From NCBI RefSeq assembly GCF_013255915.1, contig NZ_CP053896.1, forward strand, positions 2,232,001 to 2,296,000: a stretch of DNA of 64,000 bases. Direction: 5' to 3'. The position numbers and the translations under genes were made by a program. A model generated the notes under the pieces. The model was not told where the DNA came from. It worked only from the letters and a program-made list of their open reading frames with translations, and did no database searches. This stretch comes from Providencia rettgeri (lineage in GTDB: Bacteria; Pseudomonadota; Gammaproteobacteria; Enterobacterales; Enterobacteriaceae). This document shows, one piece after another, positions 29,313 to 36,324 of this stretch (the first letter of the stretch is position 1; the number at the start of each line of letters is the position of its first letter).

Positions 29313-29498
29313 GTGAAAGTTACGTCAAGAATGGAAGCTGCTTCCCAAGGCAAGCTGCGCTATTTCACAGGTAAGAAATGTAAAAACGGTCATATTGCTG
29401 AGCGTTATGTTGCTAATGGTGCTTGCGTTACATGTAACTACGAAAGCTCCATGGAGTATAGGTCAACATTAAAGCAATTAATTATCAATGCTAAGTGA
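29313..29498 (+). CDS. small zinc-ribbon phage protein
   Basis: This 61-residue protein has LRYFTGKKCKNGHIAERYVANGACVTC, a compact Cys-x4-His...Cys-x2-Cys zinc-binding pattern found in many small phage proteins. It lies just before the replication genes. Its function is unknown. Confidence 0.62.
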   Translation: MKVTSRMEAASQGKLRYFTGKKCKNGHIAERYVANGACVTCNYESSMEYRSTLKQLIINAK

Positions 29499-29509
29499 GT
29501 GGTGTTTGT

Positions 29510-30505
29510 ATGCGTGATTACGGAAAGGTTTCTCCGCAATTTTGGATTGGAAAAACGGGTAAGGAGATCCGAGAGAAAGGGCATGAGGCTCTTATTGTGT
29601 CGATGTACCTGCTTACGAACCCGCACGCAAACATGATCGGTATGTATTACCTACCAATTATCTATATTGCGCATGAAACAGGATTGGGCTTAGAAGGGGC
29701 TTCGAAGGGGCTTCAAAGGTGTGTTGAATCGGGTTTTTGCCACTATGACGAAACTGCGGAAGTTGTTTGGGTTGTCGAAATGGCAAAGTACCAAATAGCC
29801 ACGTCATTAAAACCATCAGATAACCGATGTATAGGTATACAAAGAGAGTATGAAAGTCAGCCTAAAAATCTATTTTTATCAGATTTTTACGATAAATATG
29901 AATCAAGTTTTAACCTGACAGAAAAGCGTGAATCATCAGTAAAAAATGAAAGGGGCTTCGGAGGGGCTTCAAAGACCCTTGGAAGCCAAGAGCAGGAACA
30001 GGAGCAAGAACAGGAACAGAAAGTAAAACCCCCCATACCCCCCAAAGTTAAAAAAGTTAAGGTTAATGATTTTGAATATCCAAATGAATTGAACCTAGAA
30101 GCATGGGAAGAATGGATGCAGTACCGCAAGGAGTTAAAACTAACAGCATACGATAAATCAGAAAGGAGCCTAAAGGCGGCAATCACAAAGTTGTTAAACC
30201 TATCTGGTGGGAACAAAGACACACAAGCAAGAATTGTATTCCAGTCAATATCAAATGGCTGGCAGGGCTTATTTGCATTAAAAGGTGATGATTATGGGAC
30301 AGGTCAAGGCATTAAATCCAGCAATCAGTTCGCTGGTAAGTCAAAAGCAATGCAAGAATTCTTACAGCACGTCAGCGACAAGTATGGACCTGAAACTCTT
30401 GCAGCTCTGGAGGGGAATGATCGACCTATACGGGGACAAGTGGAAGAGCAAGAATGGAACGGAACCATCATTGATGTGGAGCCAGAGTATCGAAAGATTA
30501 ACTGA
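29510..30505 (+). CDS. phage replication initiation protein (O-like)
   Basis: This 331-residue protein precedes a P-like helicase loader, the place of lambda O. The N-terminal part (MRDYGKVSPQFWIGKTGKEIREKGHEALIVSMYLLT) looks like a winged-helix DNA-binding domain. A hinge rich in Gln-Glu repeats at about residues 160-172 separates it from a C-terminal helical domain (DFEYPNELNLEAWEEWMQYRKELKLTAYDKS), which resembles DnaT-type segments. The ATG at 29510 is preferred over the GTG at 29495. Its last 212 bp overlap the next gene in another frame. Confidence 0.72.
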   Translation: MRDYGKVSPQFWIGKTGKEIREKGHEALIVSMYLLTNPHANMIGMYYLPIIYIAHETGLGLEGASKGLQRCVESGFCHYDETAEVVWVVEMAKYQIATSLKPSDNRCIGIQREYESQPKNLFLSDFYDKYESSFNLTEKRESSVKNERGFGGASKTLGSQEQEQEQEQEQKVKPPIPPKVKKVKVNDFEYPNELNLEAWEEWMQYRKELKLTAYDKSERSLKAAITKLLNLSGGNKDTQARIVFQSISNGWQGLFALKGDDYGTGQGIKSSNQFAGKSKAMQEFLQHVSDKYGPETLAALEGNDRPIRGQVEEQEWNGTIIDVEPEYRKIN

Positions 30506-30947
30506 TACACAGTTCGAGGCCATTTTTCAGTATTGCATTGACCGCTGTATGAGTGGTAATTCATGGCCGCCAGAACTATCTGATGTGGTAGTTGCCGTTA
30601 CATCGATGGCAGTTGACGATAATCCGTTTGGTATCACATTTGATGTGATGCTTACTGACTGGAAACGCTATTGTCGTGATCGTGGCATGTATGACAGCGC
30701 TGAAATGTACCCATACCGCCATCATGTTCAGTATTGGATATTTACAGATACGCGCAGAAAGATGATTGATCTACGCATGACCGAGCCAGAAGTTGAAAAG
30801 ACCTTGAAGAAATCATTGCTTGAATGGTCTGAGAAGGTAGCCGCTGGTGGAAAAATACCAAAGCCAACTCTAAGGCTTGCTGATAAATCTAAACCTCGCC
30901 CTGCTTGGATGGATTTAATTGAAAAAGGTAAACAACGGAGACAATAA
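30294..30947 (+). CDS. phage replication protein P-like helicase loader
   Basis: P proteins bring host DnaB helicase to the phage origin. This 217-residue product has LLQLWRGMIDLYGDKWKSKNG, WSQSIERLTDTQFEAIFQYCIDRC and WPPELSDVV, the core of the phage replication P family. It starts deep inside gene O (ATG at 30294, with alternatives at 30285 and 30288). The first ~70 codons are therefore read in a second frame, and the family similarity begins around residue 35. A start near the end of O is possible. Confidence 0.78.
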   Translation: MGQVKALNPAISSLVSQKQCKNSYSTSATSMDLKLLQLWRGMIDLYGDKWKSKNGTEPSLMWSQSIERLTDTQFEAIFQYCIDRCMSGNSWPPELSDVVVAVTSMAVDDNPFGITFDVMLTDWKRYCRDRGMYDSAEMYPYRHHVQYWIFTDTRRKMIDLRMTEPEVEKTLKKSLLEWSEKVAAGGKIPKPTLRLADKSKPRPAWMDLIEKGKQRRQ

Positions 30948-31106
30948 GATTCAAAGGTTATCAAAATCGTAAGCAGGATTAACATACACGCGTTTTTGAT
31001 ATGCAGGATGATAAATCCCATAGTTTGAATGTAAAAATCAAATGTAGAGCGTTACAGAGCGTTTTAAAGGGTGGTAAGAAAATCAATTCTTACTGATTTT
31101 TTATGG

Positions 31107-31150
31107 TTGAAAAGATAAACAAATTGTTTATATTAACCGTGTGGGTTAAT
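31107..31150 (+). promoter_or_regulatory. repressor-type promoter with two operator dyads
   Basis: TTGAAA (31107-31112), a 16-bp spacer and TATATT (31129-31134) form a sigma-70 promoter. The 17-bp palindrome ATAAACAAATTGTTTAT (31115-31131) fills the spacer. Dyad B, ATTAACCGTGTGGGTTAAT (31132-31150), overlaps the -10 end and start site. This arrangement should allow tight repression of the rusA-clamp gene block. Confidence 0.72.
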
Positions 31151-31169
31151 CGAATTCGAGGTAATGGTT

Positions 31170-31589
31170 ATGTTATTTCAGGATAGGGTTATAGAGCTAC
31201 TCAAAGGCGGTCAAAGCATGTCGTTAAAAGCGATTAGAGACCATTTTGAAAGCAACGGTATTAAGGTTCCATATTGCACTGCAAAGGACGCCTTGAACCA
31301 ACTGGAACAATTTAATGTTGTTTTGTTGGTAACCGTTGAAGAGGGTGGAATTAGAGCATTTGGCTACAAGCTGAATGATAACTACGAGGCTGGATTAGCT
31401 AGGCAAGCTAGCAGCAGTCAACGCCACAAGGTGAGAGCCAGTAAGCCAAAGAAAGCTAAATCACCAGTCGTGATACCTGAATATGGCCCATGGTGCCAAA
31501 CAGGTGAACCAGCGCGATTACAAATTATGTTTAATGAATTACTAGCAAAACCAAGAGCTAAGCGCATTAAGCGAGGCTTAGCTGTATGA
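31170..31589 (+). CDS. hypothetical phage protein with winged-helix-like N-terminus
   Basis: This 139-residue protein begins MLFQDRVIELLKGGQSMSLKAIRDHFESNGIKVPYCTAKDALNQLEQFNVV, like a winged helix. A basic C-terminal half follows (RHKVRASKPKKAKS, RAKRIKRG). I chose the ATG at 31170, 7 bp after GAGGT. It is first after the operator-bearing promoter and overlaps rusA by 4 bp. It might be a late-gene activator, but nothing proves it. Confidence 0.58.
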   Translation: MLFQDRVIELLKGGQSMSLKAIRDHFESNGIKVPYCTAKDALNQLEQFNVVLLVTVEEGGIRAFGYKLNDNYEAGLARQASSSQRHKVRASKPKKAKSPVVIPEYGPWCQTGEPARLQIMFNELLAKPRAKRIKRGLAV

Positions 31590-31945
31590 AAATCCTTGAA
31601 TATCCAATTGTACCCGTACCTAAGCCGCGCATGACTCAGCGTGACAAATGGCAGAAGCGACCAGCTGTAATGCGTTATCGGGCGTTCTGTGACGAGGTGA
31701 GAGCAAGGGGAATTAACCTGCCTGAGAGCGATTACCACGTAATTTTTGTTATGCCTATGCCGAAGTCATGGAGCAAGAAAAAACAGGCTGAAATGGACGG
31801 TAAGCCCCACCAGCAAAAGCCAGACAAGGACAACCTAGAGAAAGCCTTGCTTGACGCCATCTTTGACGATGATTCACGCATCTGGGATGGGCGAGTTTCC
31901 AAGGTGTGGGGCACCACAGGAATGATAACGGTAAGGTTACCGTAA
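31586..31945 (+). CDS. rusA: RusA-family Holliday junction resolvase
   Basis: RusA cleaves four-way DNA junctions formed in phage recombination and replication. The 119-residue product matches E. coli RusA in length. It has the N-terminal PVPKPRMTQRDKW and the acidic catalytic cluster KPDKDNLEKALLDAIFDDDSRIWDGRV. The ATG overlaps the upstream stop (ATGA). It likely serves the RecE/RecT recombination pathway. Confidence 0.93.
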   Translation: MKILEYPIVPVPKPRMTQRDKWQKRPAVMRYRAFCDEVRARGINLPESDYHVIFVMPMPKSWSKKKQAEMDGKPHQQKPDKDNLEKALLDAIFDDDSRIWDGRVSKVWGTTGMITVRLP

Positions 31946-32028
31946 TAATCGACAAATCATGAACTTATTACCAATGGGTAAATAAGTGATTGAAATTACT
32001 AAATTAGAAATGAATAAGGTAATTAATT

Positions 32029-32574
32029 ATGAAACTGAAAGTTAATCGTGGAACGTTGCTTGCTGTCATGGAATGTATGGCTGTTCGTGATGTGCGTTAT
32101 TACATCAATGGTATCTGTTTTCTACCTGATGGGAAGGTGGCAGGAACTAACGGGCATATGCTTGCTTATGGTCATCATGACAATGAAATTACAGACCAAG
32201 TGATTTTGTCTGTTGGAAAATTGCCTACCAAGACCTTTGAGTACGCTGTATTCGACACAGAGGAAGAGATTGTAAAACTTCATTCAGAGTCTGGTTTTGT
32301 TGTTGGCGTTGCGCTGTGTGGTGTTATCGATGGTCGCTACCCAAACATTAATCACCTTATCGAATCCACCGCTAAAAAAGATGAAAAATTACCGTCTGTT
32401 CTGTGCCTAAACTCTGGCTATTTATCCAAGTTGGAAAAGGTAGCTAAGTTCGTTAATCCACGCATGCCAGCGTATGAAATCAGAGTTAAATCAGCCACTG
32501 ATGCTGTGGTGTGTGAAGTTAAGAATCCGCACGATGAGCGCGTTACAGTGATGATAATGCCGATGAGATTGTAA
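32029..32574 (+). CDS. phage mini sliding-clamp-like protein (DnaN motifs)
   Basis: Three stretches of this 181-residue protein match signatures of the bacterial beta clamp. DGKVAGTNGHMLAYG (residues ~35-48) recalls ATDGHRLA of clamp domain 2. GVIDGRYPNINHLI (~98-111) recalls LIDGRFPDYRRV. The C-terminus MIMPMRL recalls VVMPMRL of E. coli DnaN. The spacing of the first two fits one clamp domain, and the remaining ~70 residues would be a reduced last domain. It may bind the host polymerase as a decoy or accessory, which is inference. It follows rusA in the replication block. Confidence 0.68.
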   Translation: MKLKVNRGTLLAVMECMAVRDVRYYINGICFLPDGKVAGTNGHMLAYGHHDNEITDQVILSVGKLPTKTFEYAVFDTEEEIVKLHSESGFVVGVALCGVIDGRYPNINHLIESTAKKDEKLPSVLCLNSGYLSKLEKVAKFVNPRMPAYEIRVKSATDAVVCEVKNPHDERVTVMIMPMRL

Positions 32575-32576
32575 CC

Positions 32577-32849
32577 ATGGCAACCATCGACGCAATCAGG
32601 CTGTGCTACGACATTCTTGACGGCTCTGTATCACCTGAAAATATCTCATCTCAAGAATTGTATGCGATTTGTACGTATCTTGATGATGTTGTTCGTGAAA
32701 ACCTCTCATTCACTCAACAAAAGCCTGTGGCATTCATGGATAGCGAAGGTGAGGTAATTAGCGCAGTTAAGAAAGAGTTTGAACAGTTAACTGGCGGTAA
32801 TCACGCTGGTTTCGATATTCCGTTAATTCAACTAAACAAACAATCGTGA
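32577..32849 (+). CDS. hypothetical phage protein (90 aa)
   Basis: This acidic, mostly helical protein begins MATIDAIRLCYDILDGSVSPENISSQELYAICTYLDDVVRE and later has QKPVAFMDSEGEVISA. It starts 2 bp after the clamp-like gene and so is cotranscribed. The family is not recognised. Confidence 0.58.
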   Translation: MATIDAIRLCYDILDGSVSPENISSQELYAICTYLDDVVRENLSFTQQKPVAFMDSEGEVISAVKKEFEQLTGGNHAGFDIPLIQLNKQS

Positions 32850-32868
32850 CATGTCACACGAGGTAAAT

Positions 32869-33135
32869 ATGAAAAACGACAACTGGATAAAGTGTAGCGA
32901 CTCTCTACCTGAATTGGATACGCCAGTATTTGCAGGTTGGTTTTGGCGAGAAGAGTTTGTATGGCATGTATTCATGCGTTCTGATTCATGCGGTGAAGGT
33001 TGGGTGTGGTCTTACCTTAATGGCTACTACATCAGTGATAGCGTTGATTTTATTGAAGATGATGACTACTCAATGATAACCCACTGGCAGCCGTTACCGC
33101 ATCCACCAAGACAAGAGGAGAATAATCATGATTAA
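32869..33135 (+). CDS. DUF551 phage protein
   Basis: From the ATG at 32869, after GAGGT, the 88-residue product begins MKNDNWIKCSDSLPELDTPVFAG and ends MITHWQPLPHPPRQ. The WI.C...LP....V ... THW.PLP.PP frame is the DUF551 signature, common in lambdoid early regions. Its function is unknown. A start at 32851 is in frame but lacks a good ribosome-binding site. Confidence 0.82.
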   Translation: MKNDNWIKCSDSLPELDTPVFAGWFWREEFVWHVFMRSDSCGEGWVWSYLNGYYISDSVDFIEDDDYSMITHWQPLPHPPRQEENNHD

Positions 33136-33205
33136 ACGTTATTTGGTATTTGTTGTGTTCTGGTGTGTGTTCGCTTTAGCTGCGGGGGTGTTATTCAATG
33201 GCTAA
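33128..33205 (+). CDS. 25-residue membrane peptide
   Basis: The frame MIKRYLVFVVFWCVFALAAGVLFNG overlaps its neighbours on both sides (8 bp each way). Apart from two basic residues it is one transmembrane helix. Such tiny hydrophobic genes are frequent in phage operons and often go unannotated. Its function is unknown. Confidence 0.4.
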   Translation: MIKRYLVFVVFWCVFALAAGVLFNG

Positions 33206-33557
33206 ATCACCAGCAGAGCGCAAAGCAGCGCAACGTAAACGCCAGCGCGAAGCTGGCTTGGTTACTCCGCAGTGGCAGGTTGAAGCCGAAGAGCACGAAA
33301 TGATTAAGCGTAATTGTGCATTGCGTAGACCGGGGCGCGAACCATATGACGAATCGGAATACATTCAAATGCTCATACGTAACGATGATGCGCGGCTCAA
33401 GCGTGAGATTGCGGAGCTATCAAAGCGGTGTTGCGGTAAGTGTGGGGAGCAGCTACCAGTAGTTAATTGCTGCCTGTCTGGTGCCGCTGAGTGCTGGAAT
33501 ACTAAAGGGTGGCATGAGTTGCAATTAACTGTGGTTGACAAATTACCATCAAAATAG
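33198..33557 (+). CDS. hypothetical phage protein upstream of terminase
   Basis: This 119-residue protein has a basic N-terminus (MAKSPAERKAAQRKRQREAG), a central CALRRPGREPYDESEYIQMLIR and a C-terminal CCGKCGEQLPVVNCC cysteine cluster that could bind zinc. This family is common just upstream of terminase genes in enterobacterial prophages. The basic start and Cys cluster suggest DNA or RNA binding. Its function is unknown. Confidence 0.68.
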   Translation: MAKSPAERKAAQRKRQREAGLVTPQWQVEAEEHEMIKRNCALRRPGREPYDESEYIQMLIRNDDARLKREIAELSKRCCGKCGEQLPVVNCCLSGAAECWNTKGWHELQLTVVDKLPSK

Positions 33558-33561
33558 AAAT

Positions 33562-33631
33562 TTGGTTGACGCGATTATTATCAACCAATTTGCCAATAAC
33601 CTTATAAGGTTTGAATGTTATCTTTTGGTTG
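33562..33631. promoter_or_regulatory. dyad cluster before the terminase genes
   Basis: TTGGTTG (33562) and CAACCAA (33582) form a dyad. A further TTGGTTG lies at 33625. The perfect 14-bp palindrome AACCTTATAAGGTT is at 33598-33611. The block lies between the early genes and terS. It could be a late promoter control site or a packaging recognition site. Confidence 0.45.
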
Positions 33632-33658
33632 GTCATAATAAACGCAGAGGTGATGATT

Positions 33659-34219
33659 ATGACCACAAAGAAACCACGTAAGCCACCAGCAAGAAAACCT
33701 ACACCGCTTAATGCTCAAATGGAGCGCTTTTGTCAGGAATATATCAAAGCACCTGATAATCAAACTAATGCAGCGCTAGCAGCAGGCTATGCCGAAGTTA
33801 GTGCGTGTAAGCGCGCATCACAGCTTATGAAAGACCCTCGCATAATTGACCGTATCGCACAGCTCATGCAGCAGCGTAATAAGAGAAAGAAGCTAGACGC
33901 TGATAGCGTGTTAGAGCGATTGGTTAATATGCTTGATGCGGATATCGCCGACATACTCACTAATACGGGTGATATCAAACCAATTAAAGATTGGCCTGCA
34001 GTATGGCGCAAAAGTATTTCTGCATTTGAAATAGCCGTCATTGATGAAAAGGTTACCGTTAAGAAAGTGAAGCTGTTAGATAAGCTCCGAGTGCTTGAAA
34101 TGGTCGGTAAGCACGTTGACGTTAACGCATTCCGTGAGCGCTATCAGGTTGATGTAACCATTTCCCTTGCTGATAAGTTGGCAGCAGCTCGTAAGCGTGC
34201 CGCTGGTGGTGAGTCATGA
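33659..34219 (+). CDS. terminase small subunit
   Basis: TerS recognises phage DNA for packaging. This 186-residue protein has the terminase_2 pattern NAQMERFCQEYIKAPDNQTNAALAAGYAEVSACKRASQLMKDPRI, an N-terminal HTH, then coiled-coil and C-terminal oligomerisation regions. The ATG at 33659 sits 8 bp after AGAGG. A start at 33611 would add 16 hydrophobic residues and is unlikely. Its stop overlaps terL by 4 bp. Confidence 0.9.
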   Translation: MTTKKPRKPPARKPTPLNAQMERFCQEYIKAPDNQTNAALAAGYAEVSACKRASQLMKDPRIIDRIAQLMQQRNKRKKLDADSVLERLVNMLDADIADILTNTGDIKPIKDWPAVWRKSISAFEIAVIDEKVTVKKVKLLDKLRVLEMVGKHVDVNAFRERYQVDVTISLADKLAAARKRAAGGES

Positions 34220-35697
34220 TTGATACCATGTCGCCAGAAGAGCAATTGATTAACGATATCGGCATGTTCACTCATGACCCGTTAAGCTATGCGCTCTACG
34301 CATTTCCTTGGGGGGAAGCTGGCACCGAACTTGAAAATGCTAGTGGCCCTCGTCAGTGGCAAGCGGAAGCGCTAAACGAAATAGGTGAGCATCTACGCAA
34401 TCCAGAGACACGCCACCAGCCGCTACAGCTTGCTAGGGCATCAGGTCACGGTATTGGTAAGTCTGCATTCATATCGATGATTATCAAGTGGGGCATGGAC
34501 ACCTGCGAAGATTGCAAGGTAGTTGTCACTGCCAATACAGAAAACCAGCTACGCACTAAAACATGGCCAGAGATTGCGAAGTGGCAGCGCCTATCCATCA
34601 CCAAGGACTGGTTTACCTGCACAAAAACAGCTATCTACTCCAATGACCCAAATCACGCTAATGCTTGGCGTGCTGATGCTGTGCCGTGGTCAGAGAACAA
34701 CACAGAGGCATTCGCAGGGTTACATAACCAAGGCAAGCGCATCATTCTGATTTTTGATGAGGCTTCAAACATTGCGGATCTGGTGTGGGAGGTTGCTGAG
34801 GGTGCTTTGACGGATGAAAATACAGAAATCATCTGGATAGCGTTTGGTAACCCGACACGCAATACAGGGCGTTTCCGTGAATGTTTCCGCAAGTTTAAGC
34901 ACCGCTGGAAAACTAAACAGATTGATAGCCGTACGGTTGAAGGTACGAACAAAGAACAGATTGATAAATGGATTGAGGACAGGGGGGAGGATAGCGACTT
35001 TGTTAAAGTTCGTGTGCGCGGTATTTTCCCGTCAACATCTGAAACCCAATTTATACCTACTGGCTTAACTGATGCTGCTATGAAGCGTACAGTAACACTG
35101 GCCGAAGTATCACATGCACCAATTATCATAGGTGTTGACCCTGCATATTCAGGTGATGATGATGCGGTTATTTATTTGCGCCAAGGGCTACATAGCAAAT
35201 GCCTGTGGACGGGTAGCAAAACTACTGACGATATCGTTATGGCTAAACGCATTGCTGACTATGAGGATCAGTATCAGGCTGATGCTGTGCATATCGACTT
35301 TGGTTACGGTACTGGAATTCAATCTGTTGGTATGAATTGGGGGCGCAATTGGCAGCTTGTATCATTCAATGGCGCTTCGACTGACCCACAAATGCAGAAC
35401 AAGCGCGGTGAAATGTACAACAATGTTAAGTCATGGCTCAAGATAGGTGGGGCTATTGACGATCAGGAGGTGGCTGATGATTTATCAACGCCAGAGTACA
35501 AAGTACAGCTTAGCGGTAAAATTTTGCTTGAAAAGAAAGAGGATATAAAAAAACGCATTGGACGCTCACCAAATAAAGGCGATGCGCTAGCGTTAACATT
35601 TGCTTACCCAGTCACCAAAAAAGAACGCCACAACATTTCTACATCTAGTCAGGGCAGTAACGTTGTTAGTGATGCTGATTACGATCCATATGCATAA
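34216..35697 (+). CDS. terminase large subunit
   Basis: TerL is the ATPase/nuclease that drives DNA into the prohead. It has 493 residues. The ATPase domain has Walker A SGHGIGKS at residues 76-83 and Walker B RIILIFDEAS. The RNase H-like nuclease domain has IIIGVDPAYSGDDDAVIY, VHIDFGYG and a C-terminal GDALALTF with acidic residues. ATGA overlap with terS shows translational coupling. It is closest to the BPP-1/epsilon15-type large subunits by layout. Confidence 0.94.
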   Translation: MIDTMSPEEQLINDIGMFTHDPLSYALYAFPWGEAGTELENASGPRQWQAEALNEIGEHLRNPETRHQPLQLARASGHGIGKSAFISMIIKWGMDTCEDCKVVVTANTENQLRTKTWPEIAKWQRLSITKDWFTCTKTAIYSNDPNHANAWRADAVPWSENNTEAFAGLHNQGKRIILIFDEASNIADLVWEVAEGALTDENTEIIWIAFGNPTRNTGRFRECFRKFKHRWKTKQIDSRTVEGTNKEQIDKWIEDRGEDSDFVKVRVRGIFPSTSETQFIPTGLTDAAMKRTVTLAEVSHAPIIIGVDPAYSGDDDAVIYLRQGLHSKCLWTGSKTTDDIVMAKRIADYEDQYQADAVHIDFGYGTGIQSVGMNWGRNWQLVSFNGASTDPQMQNKRGEMYNNVKSWLKIGGAIDDQEVADDLSTPEYKVQLSGKILLEKKEDIKKRIGRSPNKGDALALTFAYPVTKKERHNISTSSQGSNVVSDADYDPYA

Positions 35698-35698
35698 A

Positions 35699-35722
35699 AA
35701 AGCCTCGCAAGTGCGAGGCTCA
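35699..35722 (-). terminator. terminator of the 54-residue cargo gene
   Basis: Read leftwards, GAGCCTCGCACTTGCGAGGC is followed by TTTTTT. It lies between the terL stop and the small leftward gene. Confidence 0.82.
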
Positions 35723-35731
35723 TTGTAGTTA

Positions 35732-35896
35732 TTAGTCTTTAATAAATTCATCAGTCGAAATAGAGCTATGAACTTCAATGATTTTCGCACTGGAACTATC
35801 TACCACGACTTTAACGTGAGGGTGATAGTTTTCTGCTAAGTATTTCATCAGAGGCTTAGTTACTTTTTCAAATTCTGATTCGTCTTTACTGTTCAT
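35732..35896 (-). CDS. 54-residue cargo (moron) gene between terminase and portal
   Basis: It runs from an ATG at 35896 to the TAA at 35732. It begins MNSKDESEFEKVTKPLMKYL, continues AENYHPHVKVVVDSSSAKIIEVHSS and ends DEFIKD. It is acidic with a predicted helix-strand-strand layout. It is transcribed against the late operon and bounded by terminators, the usual architecture of a gene expressed from the lysogen. Its function is unknown. Confidence 0.62.
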   Translation of the reverse strand: MNSKDESEFEKVTKPLMKYLAENYHPHVKVVVDSSSAKIIEVHSSISTDEFIKD

Positions 35897-35919
35897 AATT
35901 TCACCTATTTATTGTTAAA

Positions 35920-35943
35920 AAAAAGCCCTCACAGCGAGGGCAA
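35920..35943 (-). terminator. second leftward hairpin terminator upstream of the cargo gene
   Basis: Read leftwards, GCCCTCGCTGTGAGGGC is followed by TTTTTTTT. It lies upstream of the 54-residue gene and could stop leftward transcripts from the 36-kb promoter area. If so, the cargo gene's own promoter must be between 35897 and 35919, or the hairpin attenuates. Confidence 0.7.
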
Positions 35944-36011
35944 ATGTAAGCAAAGGAAAGTCACTTGATAACGGGCAAAGGAATATCCGACTAACGACCG
36001 ATAACCAAAAT

Positions 36012-36048
36012 GTATATCTTGGTTTTATATTTGTCAAATAAGATATAC
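36012..36048. promoter_or_regulatory. long inverted repeat in the cargo gene-late gene gap
   Basis: GTATATCTT (36012-36020) and AAGATATAC (36040-36048) are perfect inverted arms. A second pair, AACCAA/TTGGTT, overlaps the left side. The AT-rich gap likely holds divergent promoters with an operator. Confidence 0.4.
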
Positions 36049-36093
36049 AATAAATCATAAAGTATATTATTGTTTATTTTATCGAGGTGTTAT

Positions 36094-36309
36094 ATGTGCG
36101 GAAATATCCTAGGTGGCACTCCCAAGATTAAAACCCCTCCACCAGTTCAGGCTGCGCCACAAGAACAGGACGAGGCTGTAGTAGGTTCGCGTGATGAAGA
36201 GTTACGCCGCCGCCGTGCTGCTGCTGGTCGTAAGTCAACATTGCTAACAGGTGCGCAGGGTACAACCAATGCAGCATCAACCAGCGGTAAAACGCTACTT
36301 GGTCAGTAA
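36094..36309 (+). CDS. small phage virion-associated protein upstream of portal
   Basis: This 71-residue protein starts MCGNILGGTPKIKTPPPVQAAP and ends GRKSTLLTGAQGTTNAASTSGKTLLGQ. The RxSTLLTG...KTLLG tail is common in small proteins next to podovirus portals. GAGGT precedes the ATG. It is probably a minor head or connector factor, and its true role is unknown. Confidence 0.62.
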   Translation: MCGNILGGTPKIKTPPPVQAAPQEQDEAVVGSRDEELRRRRAAAGRKSTLLTGAQGTTNAASTSGKTLLGQ

Positions 36310-36324
36310 CCTAACGGGGGCGGT

